Assembly (NCBI GenBank): GCA_017440935.1
Contig: JAFSAO010000009.1
Location: forward strand, 1-57,816
Source of the DNA: Opitutales bacterium
GTDB lineage: Bacteria > Verrucomicrobiota > Verrucomicrobiia > Opitutales > UBA953
Direction: 5' to 3'
Length of the DNA stretch: 57,816 nt
A program made the translations under genes and the position numbers. Below the pieces are notes generated by a model, which searched no databases, had not been told where the DNA came from, and saw only the letters and a list, made by a program, of their open reading frames with translations. Of this stretch, positions 31,977-40,963 are shown in pieces; within the stretch, counting starts at the first letter, position 1, and every line of letters starts with the position of its first letter.

Positions 31977-34900
31977 TTATTTCTTATTGTTTTTTTGAGC
32001 TTTTTGCAGATTTAGGCAATATTGGCGAATCATTGAAACTTCTTCTTCTGAAAACTTAAAAAAATCAAAAAAGATTTGATCTATCTCGTTTTCAAGTTCG
32101 TCTGCATCGTCGGCTTGGACAAGCTTGCTCACTTTAAGTTCTATTTCCTCCTTCATTTTCTCTGGAACATTTACAGGAACAAAAAGTTGCTCTAGTTTAA
32201 ATTTTTTCCATCGAATAGTTCCAACACCTGTTGTCGTTCCGATTTTAGAAAAAAGATACTCTGAGAGACTGGAATTTAAGTACGCTAAGAGGAATAACAG
32301 GTTTGAGCCGGTCATTAAAAATGTTGTAGCTTCACAAACAAACTTTCCGTGAAGATCTATGCAGAATTTTGTTTTGTCTGATATTTCCCCCCACACGATT
32401 TTCTGTTTAGAAAAATCCTCCCAATAACTTATGCTATCTTGAGTCTCAAACCATTTATTGTTCGTTTTCTTGCGTGATTTTACCTTTTCACCATTGATGA
32501 TATGCGTAGCTCCGGTTTGTTCTAAACGCTCGATCCCAATTGCGAGCAAATAGTTTTTTACGGCGGGAAAATCATTAATGTCATAGTGTCGCGCCGGAAA
32601 GGTTGCGATGATGTATTGGTCTGCAAAATTGTAAGAGTATCGTTTGATATCACGCCCTCTTAAAATCGGTCGTATAAGTTCGTCTGTTTTTGTGCGCTCT
32701 TCCTCGGTACTGCAATTCGCGAGAATCTCTTCACGTTTTGCCCCTGAAATGATAAATGCATCGTTAAATCCGGTTTTAATTCCGTAATTAATGGAAATGT
32801 CCCAATCCTTTAATGGTGTTCCCGCGGCTTCGATTTTGCGTTTAATGCTTTGTTCGATGGGCGAGAGGATGACCCAACTGTCGGAATTTTCAAAGCGGCA
32901 TTCGCATTCGTTTCGGCTAATAAAAACGCTCCTTTTTTTTGACTCTTCCGAATCGATTGTAAGTGTGCGGGTTGCTCCCGTGTTGGGTTCGTTCTTCAAG
33001 AGTAGAATGTTAGTGTCAACAGTTGCTTCGTCAAAAATATTTTCTTTGAGGTCTACGAGTAAGATCGGATTGTACTTGAGAAAGAAGGCTCGAGTTTTTT
33101 CGCCATAGCCGGCGCGCATCCATTTATTAGAGGTGATGAATCCGAGCGTTCCCGCGGGTTTCAGAAGTTGCATCCCGCGTTCGTAAAACAGGCAATAGAT
33201 GTCGCCCATTTTGTTGAACGTTTCGTAGTTGAGCTGAGAGAGTTTGTCGGATTCTTCGCCCATTTTTTGAAGCTGAATGTAGGGCGGATTCCCAAGGACG
33301 AGATCGAATCCGAGAAACGCTCCCGAGTCATCGATGATTTCCGGAAACTCGATCGCCCACTCAAGAGTGTTTCGGAAGAGATTTTGCTCGTCGATTTTCT
33401 TTTTGTTTGAGCTTTGTCCGTCGAAATCAAATTCAAGTTGGATTAGGCTGGTAATGGACGATTTGATTTCGCGGATGATGCGATTGATTTCGGCTTTATC
33501 CTCCTTGTTGTTTTCGCGTTTGTAGCGTTTGACGGCATCGCGATACCGGCGAATATTCTCCGAGATTTTTGCGGAATCATCCTTGTTGTCGGAAATTTTC
33601 TTTCCGTGCTTTACGGGGTATTTGCTGATGAGGGAATTACCGCATTTGATGTTGATGTCGATATTCGGCAACGTCTCGAGGGTGCCGTCTTCGCGGTAGA
33701 AGGCATTTTTCAGAAGCTCGATCCAAAGACGCAGGCGGCAGATGTGGACGGACTTCGGGTTGATATCTGCACCGAACAGGCAGTTTTCAATGATGCGACG
33801 TTTTTCCGAAAAAAGAGTTTCCTGAATTCGAGCGGACTCTTTGTTCGCGGGAATGTAGTTAAAGAGTTCTCCGTCGCAATCCGTGATAAGAAGTTCGTCG
33901 TTTTCGATTTCAACGGAGATGTCGCGAAGGCGTTTTCCGTTTTTATCACAAAGGATTCCGAGTTCGCTTTTGATAGCGATTATTTCGTTGAGCGCGGAAA
34001 CAAGAAAGTGTCCGGAACCGACGGCAGGATCGCAGATGCGGAGAGAGTTAATGAGCGAATTCGCCTCGGCGTGATCATTGATTTTGTTGTAAACGTCCGT
34101 CAGAGTTTTGCAGCTCCAAGCGTATTTTTCGTTGAATTTTTGAATGACGGCGGGGCGGATGGTTTCCCGGCAGATAAAATGAGTAATGAAGCCCGGTGTG
34201 AAAAAGGAGCCGTCCTTGTAGCCGTTGAGTTTTTCAAAGATAAGTCCTAAGACGGCCGCGTTGATGAGTTCTTTCTTTTCGACGCGAAAAGCCGAATCGT
34301 CGTTTCCGGTGTCTCCAAAATCAAAGGCATCAAGAAAATCAAAGAGGTAGGAGAGTAATTTGACGTTCCCGTGACGACGTTTACCGTTCTTGTCGAGAAG
34401 AACGGTCGCGCCGTAATAAGGAATCTCTGCATCTTTGATTCCCGTGATCCGAAAGAATTTTCTTTCGGAATCGGAAAGCTCGAACAGAGAGCTGTTAAGA
34501 TAGGGAATTCCTGCAAATTTTTCCCGCACGTTGGCAGAGCGTTTGTTTTCGGCTCTGGCGAGGACGGAGAAAAAGAGTTCGCTGAGAGCGTCGTAATCCG
34601 GAATCCGTTCGATTGTAAGAAATTTGAAGCTCGGATTTTTGTTATAGCGAATGAGTTGAGCCTCTAAAAGCTTTAGGAAAAGAATCCGATTAATCCACGT
34701 GATAATGAGATCCAATGCGGCATCAAATGCTTTTTCTTCGCTGTCTATATAGCATTGTTGGAGCTGATAAATCGTGCTTTCGAGAAGTGTTCCCGCCGAG
34801 CGTTTTTTCTCGGAAACGCGTCCGATGATTTTTTTTCCGCTATCATCTTTTTCTTCAAGCCCGATAATATGAAGAAGTTCGTTGTAGAATCCCCGGTTGA

Positions 34901-35663
34901 GTGAATTTGAGTCGTTGGCGACGGGGAGTTTGAGCAGATGCGTTGGAGAAAGAATTTTGAAAAAATGTTGCGTCTGTTTTTCCGAAAGATTTTTTCGCAG
35001 ATCGAAATATACAAACGGGAGTGTCGCGGCAGATTTTTCGATAAAAGGTTCGGCGATTTGCTTGTAAAATTCTCCGGTTTTGGCAAAAAGCATCATTTTG
35101 TTGCTCCAGTCGGAAAAATCCCGGAGTAAAGTTTTGTTTTGGTAAAAGATTTTTTCGAAATCTACGGCATCAAAAATAAACCACTCGTAATTGTTGGTGA
35201 TGATGAGATGGCGGATTTGAGTATTCCCGGTGATGCGTTCCCGCAGAAAATAGCTGATGAGCTCGTGTAATGCTTTTTTATTCAAAGAGTCCGGTTGAAT
35301 CATTTCATTTTTGTTCGACGGACTTTTGGATTCGATGAGGACGGCGACGTCGCTCGACGCATCTTTTCCGGAGTAAATTGCAAGGTCAATGCGCTCTTTG
35401 GTGTTTACTAAATTGGTTCCGCGGTAAAATGCTTCACGCAGAAATTCGGCAACGAGATTTTTGTTAAATTCCTCGCTCTCGGTTTCGGAGGTTTTTGCTC
35501 GAAAATTGTTCAGCGCTTTTTGGAATTTTTGAAAATCGGAAAGAACGATGCGTTCCCGCAGGTAAATTTTCGCGAGAGCGTCTTTAGGGGCAAGGAGTAA
35601 GGGAATCATGGAAAAAGGGGAATGTGTCGAATCGTAAAAAATTCCGTATGCTTTCGCAAGCAT
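31977..35663 (-). CDS. type IIG restriction-modification enzyme (Eco57I-like), switchable C-terminus
   Basis: 1228 aa single-chain enzyme. The N-terminal nuclease has RIDLAIYSG...VAVLIESKSP (Asp93, Glu111, Lys113, a PD-ExK pattern). The methyltransferase has motif I DPAVGSGHF (from Asp545), GADINPKSV and motif IV NPPY (Asn792), so it makes N6-methyladenine. The C-terminal third (from codon 911) is the target-recognition domain (TaqI-like specificity type) and lies inside the invertible segment. A start at Met19 (35609) is also possible. It stands alone without separate S or R genes, as expected for IIG. Confidence 0.93.
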   Translation of the reverse strand: MLAKAYGIFYDSTHSPFSMIPLLLAPKDALAKIYLRERIVLSDFQKFQKALNNFRAKTSETESEEFNKNLVAEFLREAFYRGTNLVNTKERIDLAIYSGKDASSDVAVLIESKSPSNKNEMIQPDSLNKKALHELISYFLRERITGNTQIRHLIITNNYEWFIFDAVDFEKIFYQNKTLLRDFSDWSNKMMLFAKTGEFYKQIAEPFIEKSAATLPFVYFDLRKNLSEKQTQHFFKILSPTHLLKLPVANDSNSLNRGFYNELLHIIGLEEKDDSGKKIIGRVSEKKRSAGTLLESTIYQLQQCYIDSEEKAFDAALDLIITWINRILFLKLLEAQLIRYNKNPSFKFLTIERIPDYDALSELFFSVLARAENKRSANVREKFAGIPYLNSSLFELSDSERKFFRITGIKDAEIPYYGATVLLDKNGKRRHGNVKLLSYLFDFLDAFDFGDTGNDDSAFRVEKKELINAAVLGLIFEKLNGYKDGSFFTPGFITHFICRETIRPAVIQKFNEKYAWSCKTLTDVYNKINDHAEANSLINSLRICDPAVGSGHFLVSALNEIIAIKSELGILCDKNGKRLRDISVEIENDELLITDCDGELFNYIPANKESARIQETLFSEKRRIIENCLFGADINPKSVHICRLRLWIELLKNAFYREDGTLETLPNIDINIKCGNSLISKYPVKHGKKISDNKDDSAKISENIRRYRDAVKRYKRENNKEDKAEINRIIREIKSSITSLIQLEFDFDGQSSNKKKIDEQNLFRNTLEWAIEFPEIIDDSGAFLGFDLVLGNPPYIQLQKMGEESDKLSQLNYETFNKMGDIYCLFYERGMQLLKPAGTLGFITSNKWMRAGYGEKTRAFFLKYNPILLVDLKENIFDEATVDTNILLLKNEPNTGATRTLTIDSEESKKRSVFISRNECECRFENSDSWVILSPIEQSIKRKIEAAGTPLKDWDISINYGIKTGFNDAFIISGAKREEILANCSTEEERTKTDELIRPILRGRDIKRYSYNFADQYIIATFPARHYDINDFPAVKNYLLAIGIERLEQTGATHIINGEKVKSRKKTNNKWFETQDSISYWEDFSKQKIVWGEISDKTKFCIDLHGKFVCEATTFLMTGSNLLFLLAYLNSSLSEYLFSKIGTTTGVGTIRWKKFKLEQLFVPVNVPEKMKEEIELKVSKLVQADDADELENEIDQIFFDFFKFSEEEVSMIRQYCLNLQKAQKNNKK
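32917..32933 (-). repeat. right inverted repeat of the R-M switch
   Basis: On the + strand CTAATAAAAACGCTCCT, the reverse complement of 31050-31066. It lies within the coding sequence of the active gene at codon 911 (RSVFIS). Confidence 0.85.
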
Positions 35664-35679
35664 GCGGAATTAACTGAAA

Positions 35680-35708
35680 AGCGCAAGAGGGAGATCCTCT
35701 TGCGCTTC
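35680..35708 (-). terminator. 12-bp perfect hairpin after the 45-aa gene
   Basis: AAGCGCAAGAGG, a 5-nt loop and CCTCTTGCGCTT. On the minus strand it follows the small gene at 35716-35853 and precedes the R-M start, so it may separate their transcripts. The T-tract is weak. Confidence 0.55.
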
Positions 35709-35715
35709 ATTTAAC

Positions 35716-35853
35716 TTATTTTCTTTTTCTGTTTGGTGCTTGTGTCAACGCGGATGCCGCAACGGATTTTACCGTCTTCGACGTATTCGGATTCCGAAGT
35801 AACGCCGATGCTTTGCTTGCAACGCGACTTGAGGTCTTTTCATCTCTTGCCAT
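35716..35853 (-). CDS. 45-aa conserved-type small basic protein
   Basis: ATG at 35853, stop TAA at 35718-35716, with a good AGGAATG ribosome site upstream, one of the few in the window. The sequence pattern MARDEKTSSRVASKASALLRNPNTSK, ending VAASALTQAPNRKRK, is a small basic protein of a kind I believe is widespread near genomic islands (MARD...SKAS..L.NP..SK..KS.A.SALTQ). Function unknown. It lies just upstream of the type IIG gene on the same strand and is separated from it by a hairpin. Confidence 0.75.
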   Translation of the reverse strand: MARDEKTSSRVASKASALLRNPNTSKTVKSVAASALTQAPNRKRK

Positions 35854-36092
35854 GATTCATTCCTTTCTCTGTTTATGGTTACTTCGAGCAGTCTCCCAAA
35901 AATTTCCTCGTGAAATCTTTTCTGCTCTCAGACGTTGCTGAATTCTTCACTCAATCGTCATGAACAAGTTTTGATCGAAAGGAAAATTTAGTCAATATAT
36001 TTGACGAGAAATAAACAGAAAAAATGCTCATCTTTGCTTGAGTCGGAGGCGGAGAGGTGTTTTCTTGTAATAAAATCATTTAAAACGCTGTT
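35854..36092. other. divergent intergenic region between small gene and RloA-like gene
   Basis: About 240 bp, AT-rich, no ORF supported. It must contain promoters for both divergent genes, but I see no unambiguous consensus boxes. No CGGGAACG motif occurs here. Confidence 0.4.
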
Positions 36093-37382
36093 ATGCTTAT
36101 TTCGTTTCGAGTAAAAAATTTTCGTTCTATCGTTGATGCGACGATGGACATGAGCTACGCAGAAGGGAAAGCTCCCAACGGATACAAAGAAATGGAAACG
36201 ATTCCGTTTCTTGAGGCGGGAACGCCAAAACGGGAACGCGTTGTGCCGTGTCTTGCGCTTTACGGTCCGAACGCCGGCGGGAAGACCAACCTGATTCGGG
36301 CGATGCATGGGCTTGGGGATTTTTTGCTCAATGGCGTTCAACGAACATTTTTGAAGAATAGATTACACCCAGAATTGAAAAACACATGTTTTGATATTTG
36401 TTTCGAGGTCGAAAACAATAAATATCAATATACGGTTTGCTATTCTAACCTAGCGGTGGAAGAAGAATCTTTGAGGGTAGGGAATGATCTTTTGTTTTCT
36501 ATAAAAAAGGCGGAGGTCGATTTTAAAAGGTTGGCTACAGATTTTTATTCGGAAGACAAATTGAAAGATATTCTCAAGGTGGAGTGTTCTGATGGAGTTG
36601 GTACCCAAGTTCGTTCCTTTTTCGGAAAACTCGGAAGAAATTATGCCGGACTAAATAAAAAACTCGCTTCCGCGTGGTTGTTTTTTGAGGATTACTTGGA
36701 GATCTATCCGTCTAATGAATTTCCGACAGGACTGGGAATCGATGCGCTCGCGGCAGCATTAAATGCGGAAGAAACTCCTCAGGTCGCTTTCGATAAAATC
36801 GAAAAAGTGATCAAGACGTTAGACTTAGGGATTAAGAGAATGACGTTTGATAGAAAAAAAGCGGAGAAAGATGAATTAGGTCGTTACCGGGTCAAAGGAT
36901 TGCCGACCTCTCATCGAATAGACCGTAAAGGGGAGGTTAAGTTTTTCGAATACCTCAATTCTGTTCATGAAGATGCGGAGGGGAACGAAGTGATATTTAA
37001 TTTCGCGGAGGAGTCCGATGGGACGCAAGCAGCATTCGGAATTATCGGAATATTACTTTCAGCTTTGGAGCAAGGAAAAGTTGTGGTGATTGATGAGCTA
37101 GACCGTTCCCTACACTCACTTGTGTTCCGAGAAATAGTCCGCATCTTTAAAGATAAGCGCTATAACAAAAAAAATGCGCAGTTAATCTTTACTGCTCACA
37201 ATCTTGATTTGCTGGATTCCGAGATTTTACGAGTTTCGGAGATTGGCATTGTTGAGAAAACAATTAAGCACGGAACGGTGCTGAGACGTTTATCTGACTT
37301 TGATGGAGTTCGGAATGTCACGAATTTCCGGCATCAGTACCTTAACGGATCTTTCTCTGGAATTCCGTTCCCGTATATTTAA
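36093..37382 (+). CDS. RloA/AbiLi-like AAA-family ATPase (anti-phage)
   Basis: 429 aa. It opens with the typical MLISFRVKNFRSIVDATMDMS strand-helix of SMC-like AAA_15 ATPases. Walker A is GPNAGGKT (58-65), Walker B VVVIDELDRSLH (Asp334, Glu335), and the switch region TAHNLDLLD follows. The central part is the variable coiled or lid domain. A single nucleotide separates its stop from the RloB-like gene, a conserved pairing in the AbiL/Rlo abortive infection systems found near restriction-modification genes, exactly as here. The mechanism (sensing and activation of the partner) is inferred from those relatives. Confidence 0.87.
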   Translation: MLISFRVKNFRSIVDATMDMSYAEGKAPNGYKEMETIPFLEAGTPKRERVVPCLALYGPNAGGKTNLIRAMHGLGDFLLNGVQRTFLKNRLHPELKNTCFDICFEVENNKYQYTVCYSNLAVEEESLRVGNDLLFSIKKAEVDFKRLATDFYSEDKLKDILKVECSDGVGTQVRSFFGKLGRNYAGLNKKLASAWLFFEDYLEIYPSNEFPTGLGIDALAAALNAEETPQVAFDKIEKVIKTLDLGIKRMTFDRKKAEKDELGRYRVKGLPTSHRIDRKGEVKFFEYLNSVHEDAEGNEVIFNFAEESDGTQAAFGIIGILLSALEQGKVVVIDELDRSLHSLVFREIVRIFKDKRYNKKNAQLIFTAHNLDLLDSEILRVSEIGIVEKTIKHGTVLRRLSDFDGVRNVTNFRHQYLNGSFSGIPFPYI

Positions 37383-37383
37383 A

Positions 37384-38001
37384 ATGGTGAACTTATATAA
37401 ACCGTTTCTTGTAGTTTGCGAGGGCCTTTCTGAAGAGAATTATATCAGGGCTCTGATGCAAGCGAGGGAATGTTTGGGGATTCGAACAAATATCATCCCT
37501 AAGAATGTCGGGAGCGGGCAGTGTGGTCGTGTCGTTAGAAAGTTTAATGAGGTGCGGCGTCAGAATAAAAACAATTCTGAAAAAATTCGTATTTGGGTAG
37601 ATGATGACTTATATGTGAGGAATTGCACAGACGGAGACAAGCAATGCGCAAAAGCATTTGAAGGTATCTCGGTCGACGTAAAATCCAAGTTCCGATTTTC
37701 TTCGCATAATTTTGAAGATTTTCTCGCTCTCCATCTTGATGACGAGACCTTGTGGGGATGGATCGACATTTGCCGATCCCGTAATCATTTTTCCGTACCG
37801 ATGCATTCTGAGGAATATATGCCGCTTGTTCAAAAACATCTTTTCCCGAACTACGGGAAAGGCGATTTGCCGTTTGAGCTGAATGAAGCGGCTTTTCGGA
37901 ATCTTTTCCGGCACAACGCGGATCCCGAAATCCCGTTTCGCAGCACATTCGCCGATTTTCTTAAAAACGAAGTGTTCCCGCCGCTTGGATGGGATTCGTG
38001 A
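37384..38001 (+). CDS. RloB/AbiLii-like TOPRIM-type effector
   Basis: 205 aa from ATG 37384 (a longer frame to 37300 overlaps the ATPase gene). The start YKPFLVVCEGLSEENYIRAL is the RloB hallmark: a hydrophobic strand followed by CEGxxEExY. Downstream, IRIWVDDDLYVRN gives the acidic DxD of a TOPRIM-like metal site and SSHNFEDFLALHLD the typical 'NxxFE.wl..H' motif. Partner of the preceding ATPase. It is likely the nuclease or toxic effector. Confidence 0.85.
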   Translation: MVNLYKPFLVVCEGLSEENYIRALMQARECLGIRTNIIPKNVGSGQCGRVVRKFNEVRRQNKNNSEKIRIWVDDDLYVRNCTDGDKQCAKAFEGISVDVKSKFRFSSHNFEDFLALHLDDETLWGWIDICRSRNHFSVPMHSEEYMPLVQKHLFPNYGKGDLPFELNEAAFRNLFRHNADPEIPFRSTFADFLKNEVFPPLGWDS

Positions 38002-38021
38002 GAGATTTTTCTCTTTTTTAA
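38000..38021 (+). terminator. weak hairpin with T-tract between convergent rloB-like gene and uvrA
   Basis: GAGAGA, loop of T, TCTC then T6 (5-bp stem). Position between two convergent genes is right for a terminator, but the stem is short. Confidence 0.45.
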
Positions 38022-38050
38022 CGCAAAGGGCGAAAAGTGAAAAAATTTTC

Positions 38051-40873
38051 TTACAGAAACTTGGCGGTGGGGGTGGAGGCGCGGGAGCGGAGGTCGTCGG
38101 GTGTTCCCGTGAAGATGAGTTGTCCGCCGGCGTTCCCGCCGCAGGGTCCGAGCTCGACGAGCCAATCGGCGCAGCGCACGACGTCGCTGTTGTGTTCGAT
38201 AACGATGAGAGTGTGTCCGGCGTCGCGCAGTTTAAAAAGCAAATTCATGAGCAGGCGGATGTCGTCCCAATGCAGGCCCGTCGTCGGCTCGTCGAGCAGG
38301 TAAAGTGTGCGTTCCCGCTTGCGCTTGGAAAGCTCGAGCGCGAGTTTGAGGCGTTGCGCTTCGCCGCCGGAAAGCGTCGGTGCGGGTTGTCCGAGTTTCA
38401 GGTAGCCGAGTCCGACTTCGTCGAGCGTTGTCAGTAAATTATGGATACTCGGATGCGCGCGGAAAAACGTGCACGCGTCGGCGACGGTCATATCGAGCAC
38501 TTCCGCGATGTTCAGTCCTTTGAAAAGCACTTCGAGCGTTTCGCGGTTGTAGCGCGCGCCGCGGCAACTCGGGCATTCGACCCAGGTTTCGCCGAGAAAC
38601 TGCATATCGAGCGCGATTTGTCCCTCGCCCTGACATTTTTCGCAGCGTCCGCCGCGTTTGTTAAACGAAAATCTTCCCGCGTCGTAGCCGCGCATTTTGG
38701 CGAGCGGCGTGGCGGCGTAAAGTTTTCTCAGCAAATCAAAAATCCCGGTAAACGTTGCCGGATTCGAGCGCGGCGAGCGCCCGATCGGCGATTGGTCGAT
38801 ACGGACAAAGCCTTCAAAATTTTCCAATCCGTCTATTCCTGCGTGCTTGCCGGGAACGCATTTTGCTCGATTGATTTTGCGCGCGGCGGCGTTGCCGAGA
38901 ATGCCGTTGACGAGCGTGGATTTGCCCGAGCCGGAAACGCCGCAGACAACGGTCAGCGCGCCGCAAGGAAACGCAACGTCGATGTTTTTCAAATTGTTTT
39001 CCGCCGCCCCGCGCACGGTAAAAAATTGCTTCGCGGGAACGCGCGGAAAAATTTCGGTGAGCTCGCGGGAACGCGCGTCCGACGAAGTATTCAGAAATTT
39101 CGCCGTGCGCGATTTGCCTTCCGCGAGACATTTGGGGAGCGTTCCCGAAAAAACGAGCGCGCCGCCTTGCGTTCCCGCGCCGGGACCGATTTCGACGACG
39201 TGGTCCGCCGCCAAAATCGTGTCGCGGTCGTGTTCGACAACGAGAACGCTATTCCCGCGTTCGCGCAAATCCTTGATTTGGGCAATCAGGCGCGCGTGGT
39301 CCGCCGGGTGCAAGCCGATGCTCGGTTCGTCCAAAATATAAGTTACGCCGACGAGCCCCAAGCCGAGTTGCGCGGCAAGGCGCACGCGCTGAACTTCGCC
39401 GCCGGAAAGCGTCGCATAGGCGCGATTCAGCGTCAGGTAAGAAAGCCCGGTTGTATCCAAAAATCGGAGACGTTTTTCCAAGCCGGCGCGCGCGTCTTCC
39501 ACGGGCGCAACCGCGGGAACGCTTTTCAGATTTTTGACAAAATCAAGTGCGGCGGGAACGCTCATTGCGAAAAAATCGCCGACGGACTTTCCGCCGAGTT
39601 TCACGGCGAGTGCGCGCGGATTCAGTCGCAATCCGCTGCACGCAGCGCAGGGCGCGGAATGCTGAAACGCGAGTAAACGCGTGCGCAGAAGCAGGCTCGA
39701 TGTCGAGGTTGCCGTTTTTTTCAAGTCGGCGAGCACGCCTTCAAACGGACGCGGCGCGGGCTTGCGGCGACCGTTTTTCAACAGGAATTCTTTTTCTCCG
39801 CTTCCGAAAAGGATGAGTTTTTGCGTTCCCGCGTCGAGTTTTTCCCAAGGTTCTTTCAGGGAAAACGGCACTTGCTCGGCGAGCTGGCGCAACCACGCGT
39901 TGCGCTGGGTAATCATTTTTTTCGAGCCGTAGCGCCAAGGCTTGATCGCGCCGTCTTTGAGCGATTTTTTCGGGTCGGGAACGATGAGTTCGGGTAAAAA
40001 TTGCGGTGTTTCGCCGAGTCCGCCGCACGCGGGACAAGCGCCGTCGGGGTGGCTTTCGGAAAAATTTTTCGGCGAGAGCGCCTCGTAGGTTTTCCCGCAG
40101 ATTGTGCAGGAAAAATCGAGGCGAAGGGGAATTTCCTTTTCTTCTGCTGGAAGCAGGGCGAAGGCGCGGTTTTTGCCTTCGCGAAAGGCGAGTTCGAGCG
40201 AGTCGGCGAGGCGGGAACGCGCGTCGGCGGAAACGACGAGGCGGTCGACGATGAGATCGAGTGCGAGGACTCCTTTTTTTTCAAACTTGGGCAATTCGTC
40301 GTCGAGGTCGAAAATTTCGCCGTCGATGCGGATGCGCTGGAAACCGCGCCGGCGGAGGTTTTCGAGCTCGTCGTCGAGTAGTTTTCGTTTAATTTGCGTG
40401 TAGGGTGCACCGAGAATGAGTTTCGTTCCCGCGGGCAGGGCGCAGAGTTGTTCGAGGCAATCGGCGAGCGTGCGGCGCGTGATTTCGCCGCCGTCGTCCG
40501 GGCAAAATTGCGTTCCCGCGACGGACCAGAGCAGGCGGGCGTAGTCGGCGATTTCGGTGGCGGTGGCGACGGTGGCTCGCGGGTTGTTGTTGGCGGAGCT
40601 GCGTTGCTCGATGGCGATGACGGGCGAAAGTCCGTGGATGAAATCGACGTCCGGGCGCGGAATCTGTTCCAGATTTGCGCGCATTTTTGCCGAAAGGCTT
40701 TCCAGATATTGTCGTGCGCCCTCGGCGTAAATCGTGTCGAATGCGAGCGAGGATTTCCCGGATCCGGAAACTCCGGTAATTACGACGAGTTTGCCGCGCG
40801 GAATCCGAAGCTCGATGCTTTTCAGATTGTGTTCCCGCGCGCCTTTGACGTGAATTGTTCCCGGGGAAAGCAT
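38051..40873 (-). CDS. uvrA: excinuclease ABC subunit A
   Basis: 940 aa. Two ABC ATPase halves: Walker [10 protein letters not shown] near residue 34, and again [17 protein letters not shown] in the second half, with signatures TLSGGE and [15 protein letters not shown]. Zinc modules: [13 protein letters not shown]...CPACGG and [29 protein letters not shown]. It recognises DNA lesions for nucleotide excision repair. It carries many copies of the interspersed CGGGAACG motif (more than ten). The length and sequence are near canonical; a second uvrA paralogue elsewhere cannot be excluded. Confidence 0.95.
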   Translation of the reverse strand: MLSPGTIHVKGAREHNLKSIELRIPRGKLVVITGVSGSGKSSLAFDTIYAEGARQYLESLSAKMRANLEQIPRPDVDFIHGLSPVIAIEQRSSANNNPRATVATATEIADYARLLWSVAGTQFCPDDGGEITRRTLADCLEQLCALPAGTKLILGAPYTQIKRKLLDDELENLRRRGFQRIRIDGEIFDLDDELPKFEKKGVLALDLIVDRLVVSADARSRLADSLELAFREGKNRAFALLPAEEKEIPLRLDFSCTICGKTYEALSPKNFSESHPDGACPACGGLGETPQFLPELIVPDPKKSLKDGAIKPWRYGSKKMITQRNAWLRQLAEQVPFSLKEPWEKLDAGTQKLILFGSGEKEFLLKNGRRKPAPRPFEGVLADLKKTATSTSSLLLRTRLLAFQHSAPCAACSGLRLNPRALAVKLGGKSVGDFFAMSVPAALDFVKNLKSVPAVAPVEDARAGLEKRLRFLDTTGLSYLTLNRAYATLSGGEVQRVRLAAQLGLGLVGVTYILDEPSIGLHPADHARLIAQIKDLRERGNSVLVVEHDRDTILAADHVVEIGPGAGTQGGALVFSGTLPKCLAEGKSRTAKFLNTSSDARSRELTEIFPRVPAKQFFTVRGAAENNLKNIDVAFPCGALTVVCGVSGSGKSTLVNGILGNAAARKINRAKCVPGKHAGIDGLENFEGFVRIDQSPIGRSPRSNPATFTGIFDLLRKLYAATPLAKMRGYDAGRFSFNKRGGRCEKCQGEGQIALDMQFLGETWVECPSCRGARYNRETLEVLFKGLNIAEVLDMTVADACTFFRAHPSIHNLLTTLDEVGLGYLKLGQPAPTLSGGEAQRLKLALELSKRKRERTLYLLDEPTTGLHWDDIRLLMNLLFKLRDAGHTLIVIEHNSDVVRCADWLVELGPCGGNAGGQLIFTGTPDDLRSRASTPTAKFL

Positions 40874-40885
40874 TTGGAAAGACGA

Positions 40886-40963
40886 GAAATTGAAAATTAG
40901 AAATGAGGAATCAGGAATGAGGGAGTTTTCCCTTTTAATATCTGATTCTTAATTTTTAATTCT
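40886..40963. repeat. short interspersed repeat, 'aaattagaaatgaggaat' type
   Basis: Between uvrA and the pseudouridine synthase gene: AAATTAGAAATGAGGAATCA then a facing TCTGATTCTTAATTTTTAAT. It resembles 24975-25028, so it is a small repeat family in intergenic DNA, perhaps with a terminator role. Confidence 0.5.

Larger units (their letters stand above)
31050..32933. mobile_element. predicted invertible segment exchanging type IIG target-recognition domains
   Basis: The segment contains the 3' third of the active R-M gene (minus strand) and the silent cassette (plus strand), tail to tail and separated by 24 bp, between 17-bp perfect inverted repeats embedded in longer homologous arms. The frame is preserved on both sides: AGG is codon 911 in the active gene and the first codon of the cassette. 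Inversion would yield a 1210-aa protein in place of 1228 aa. The invertase-type gene lies just outside. Confidence 0.88.
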
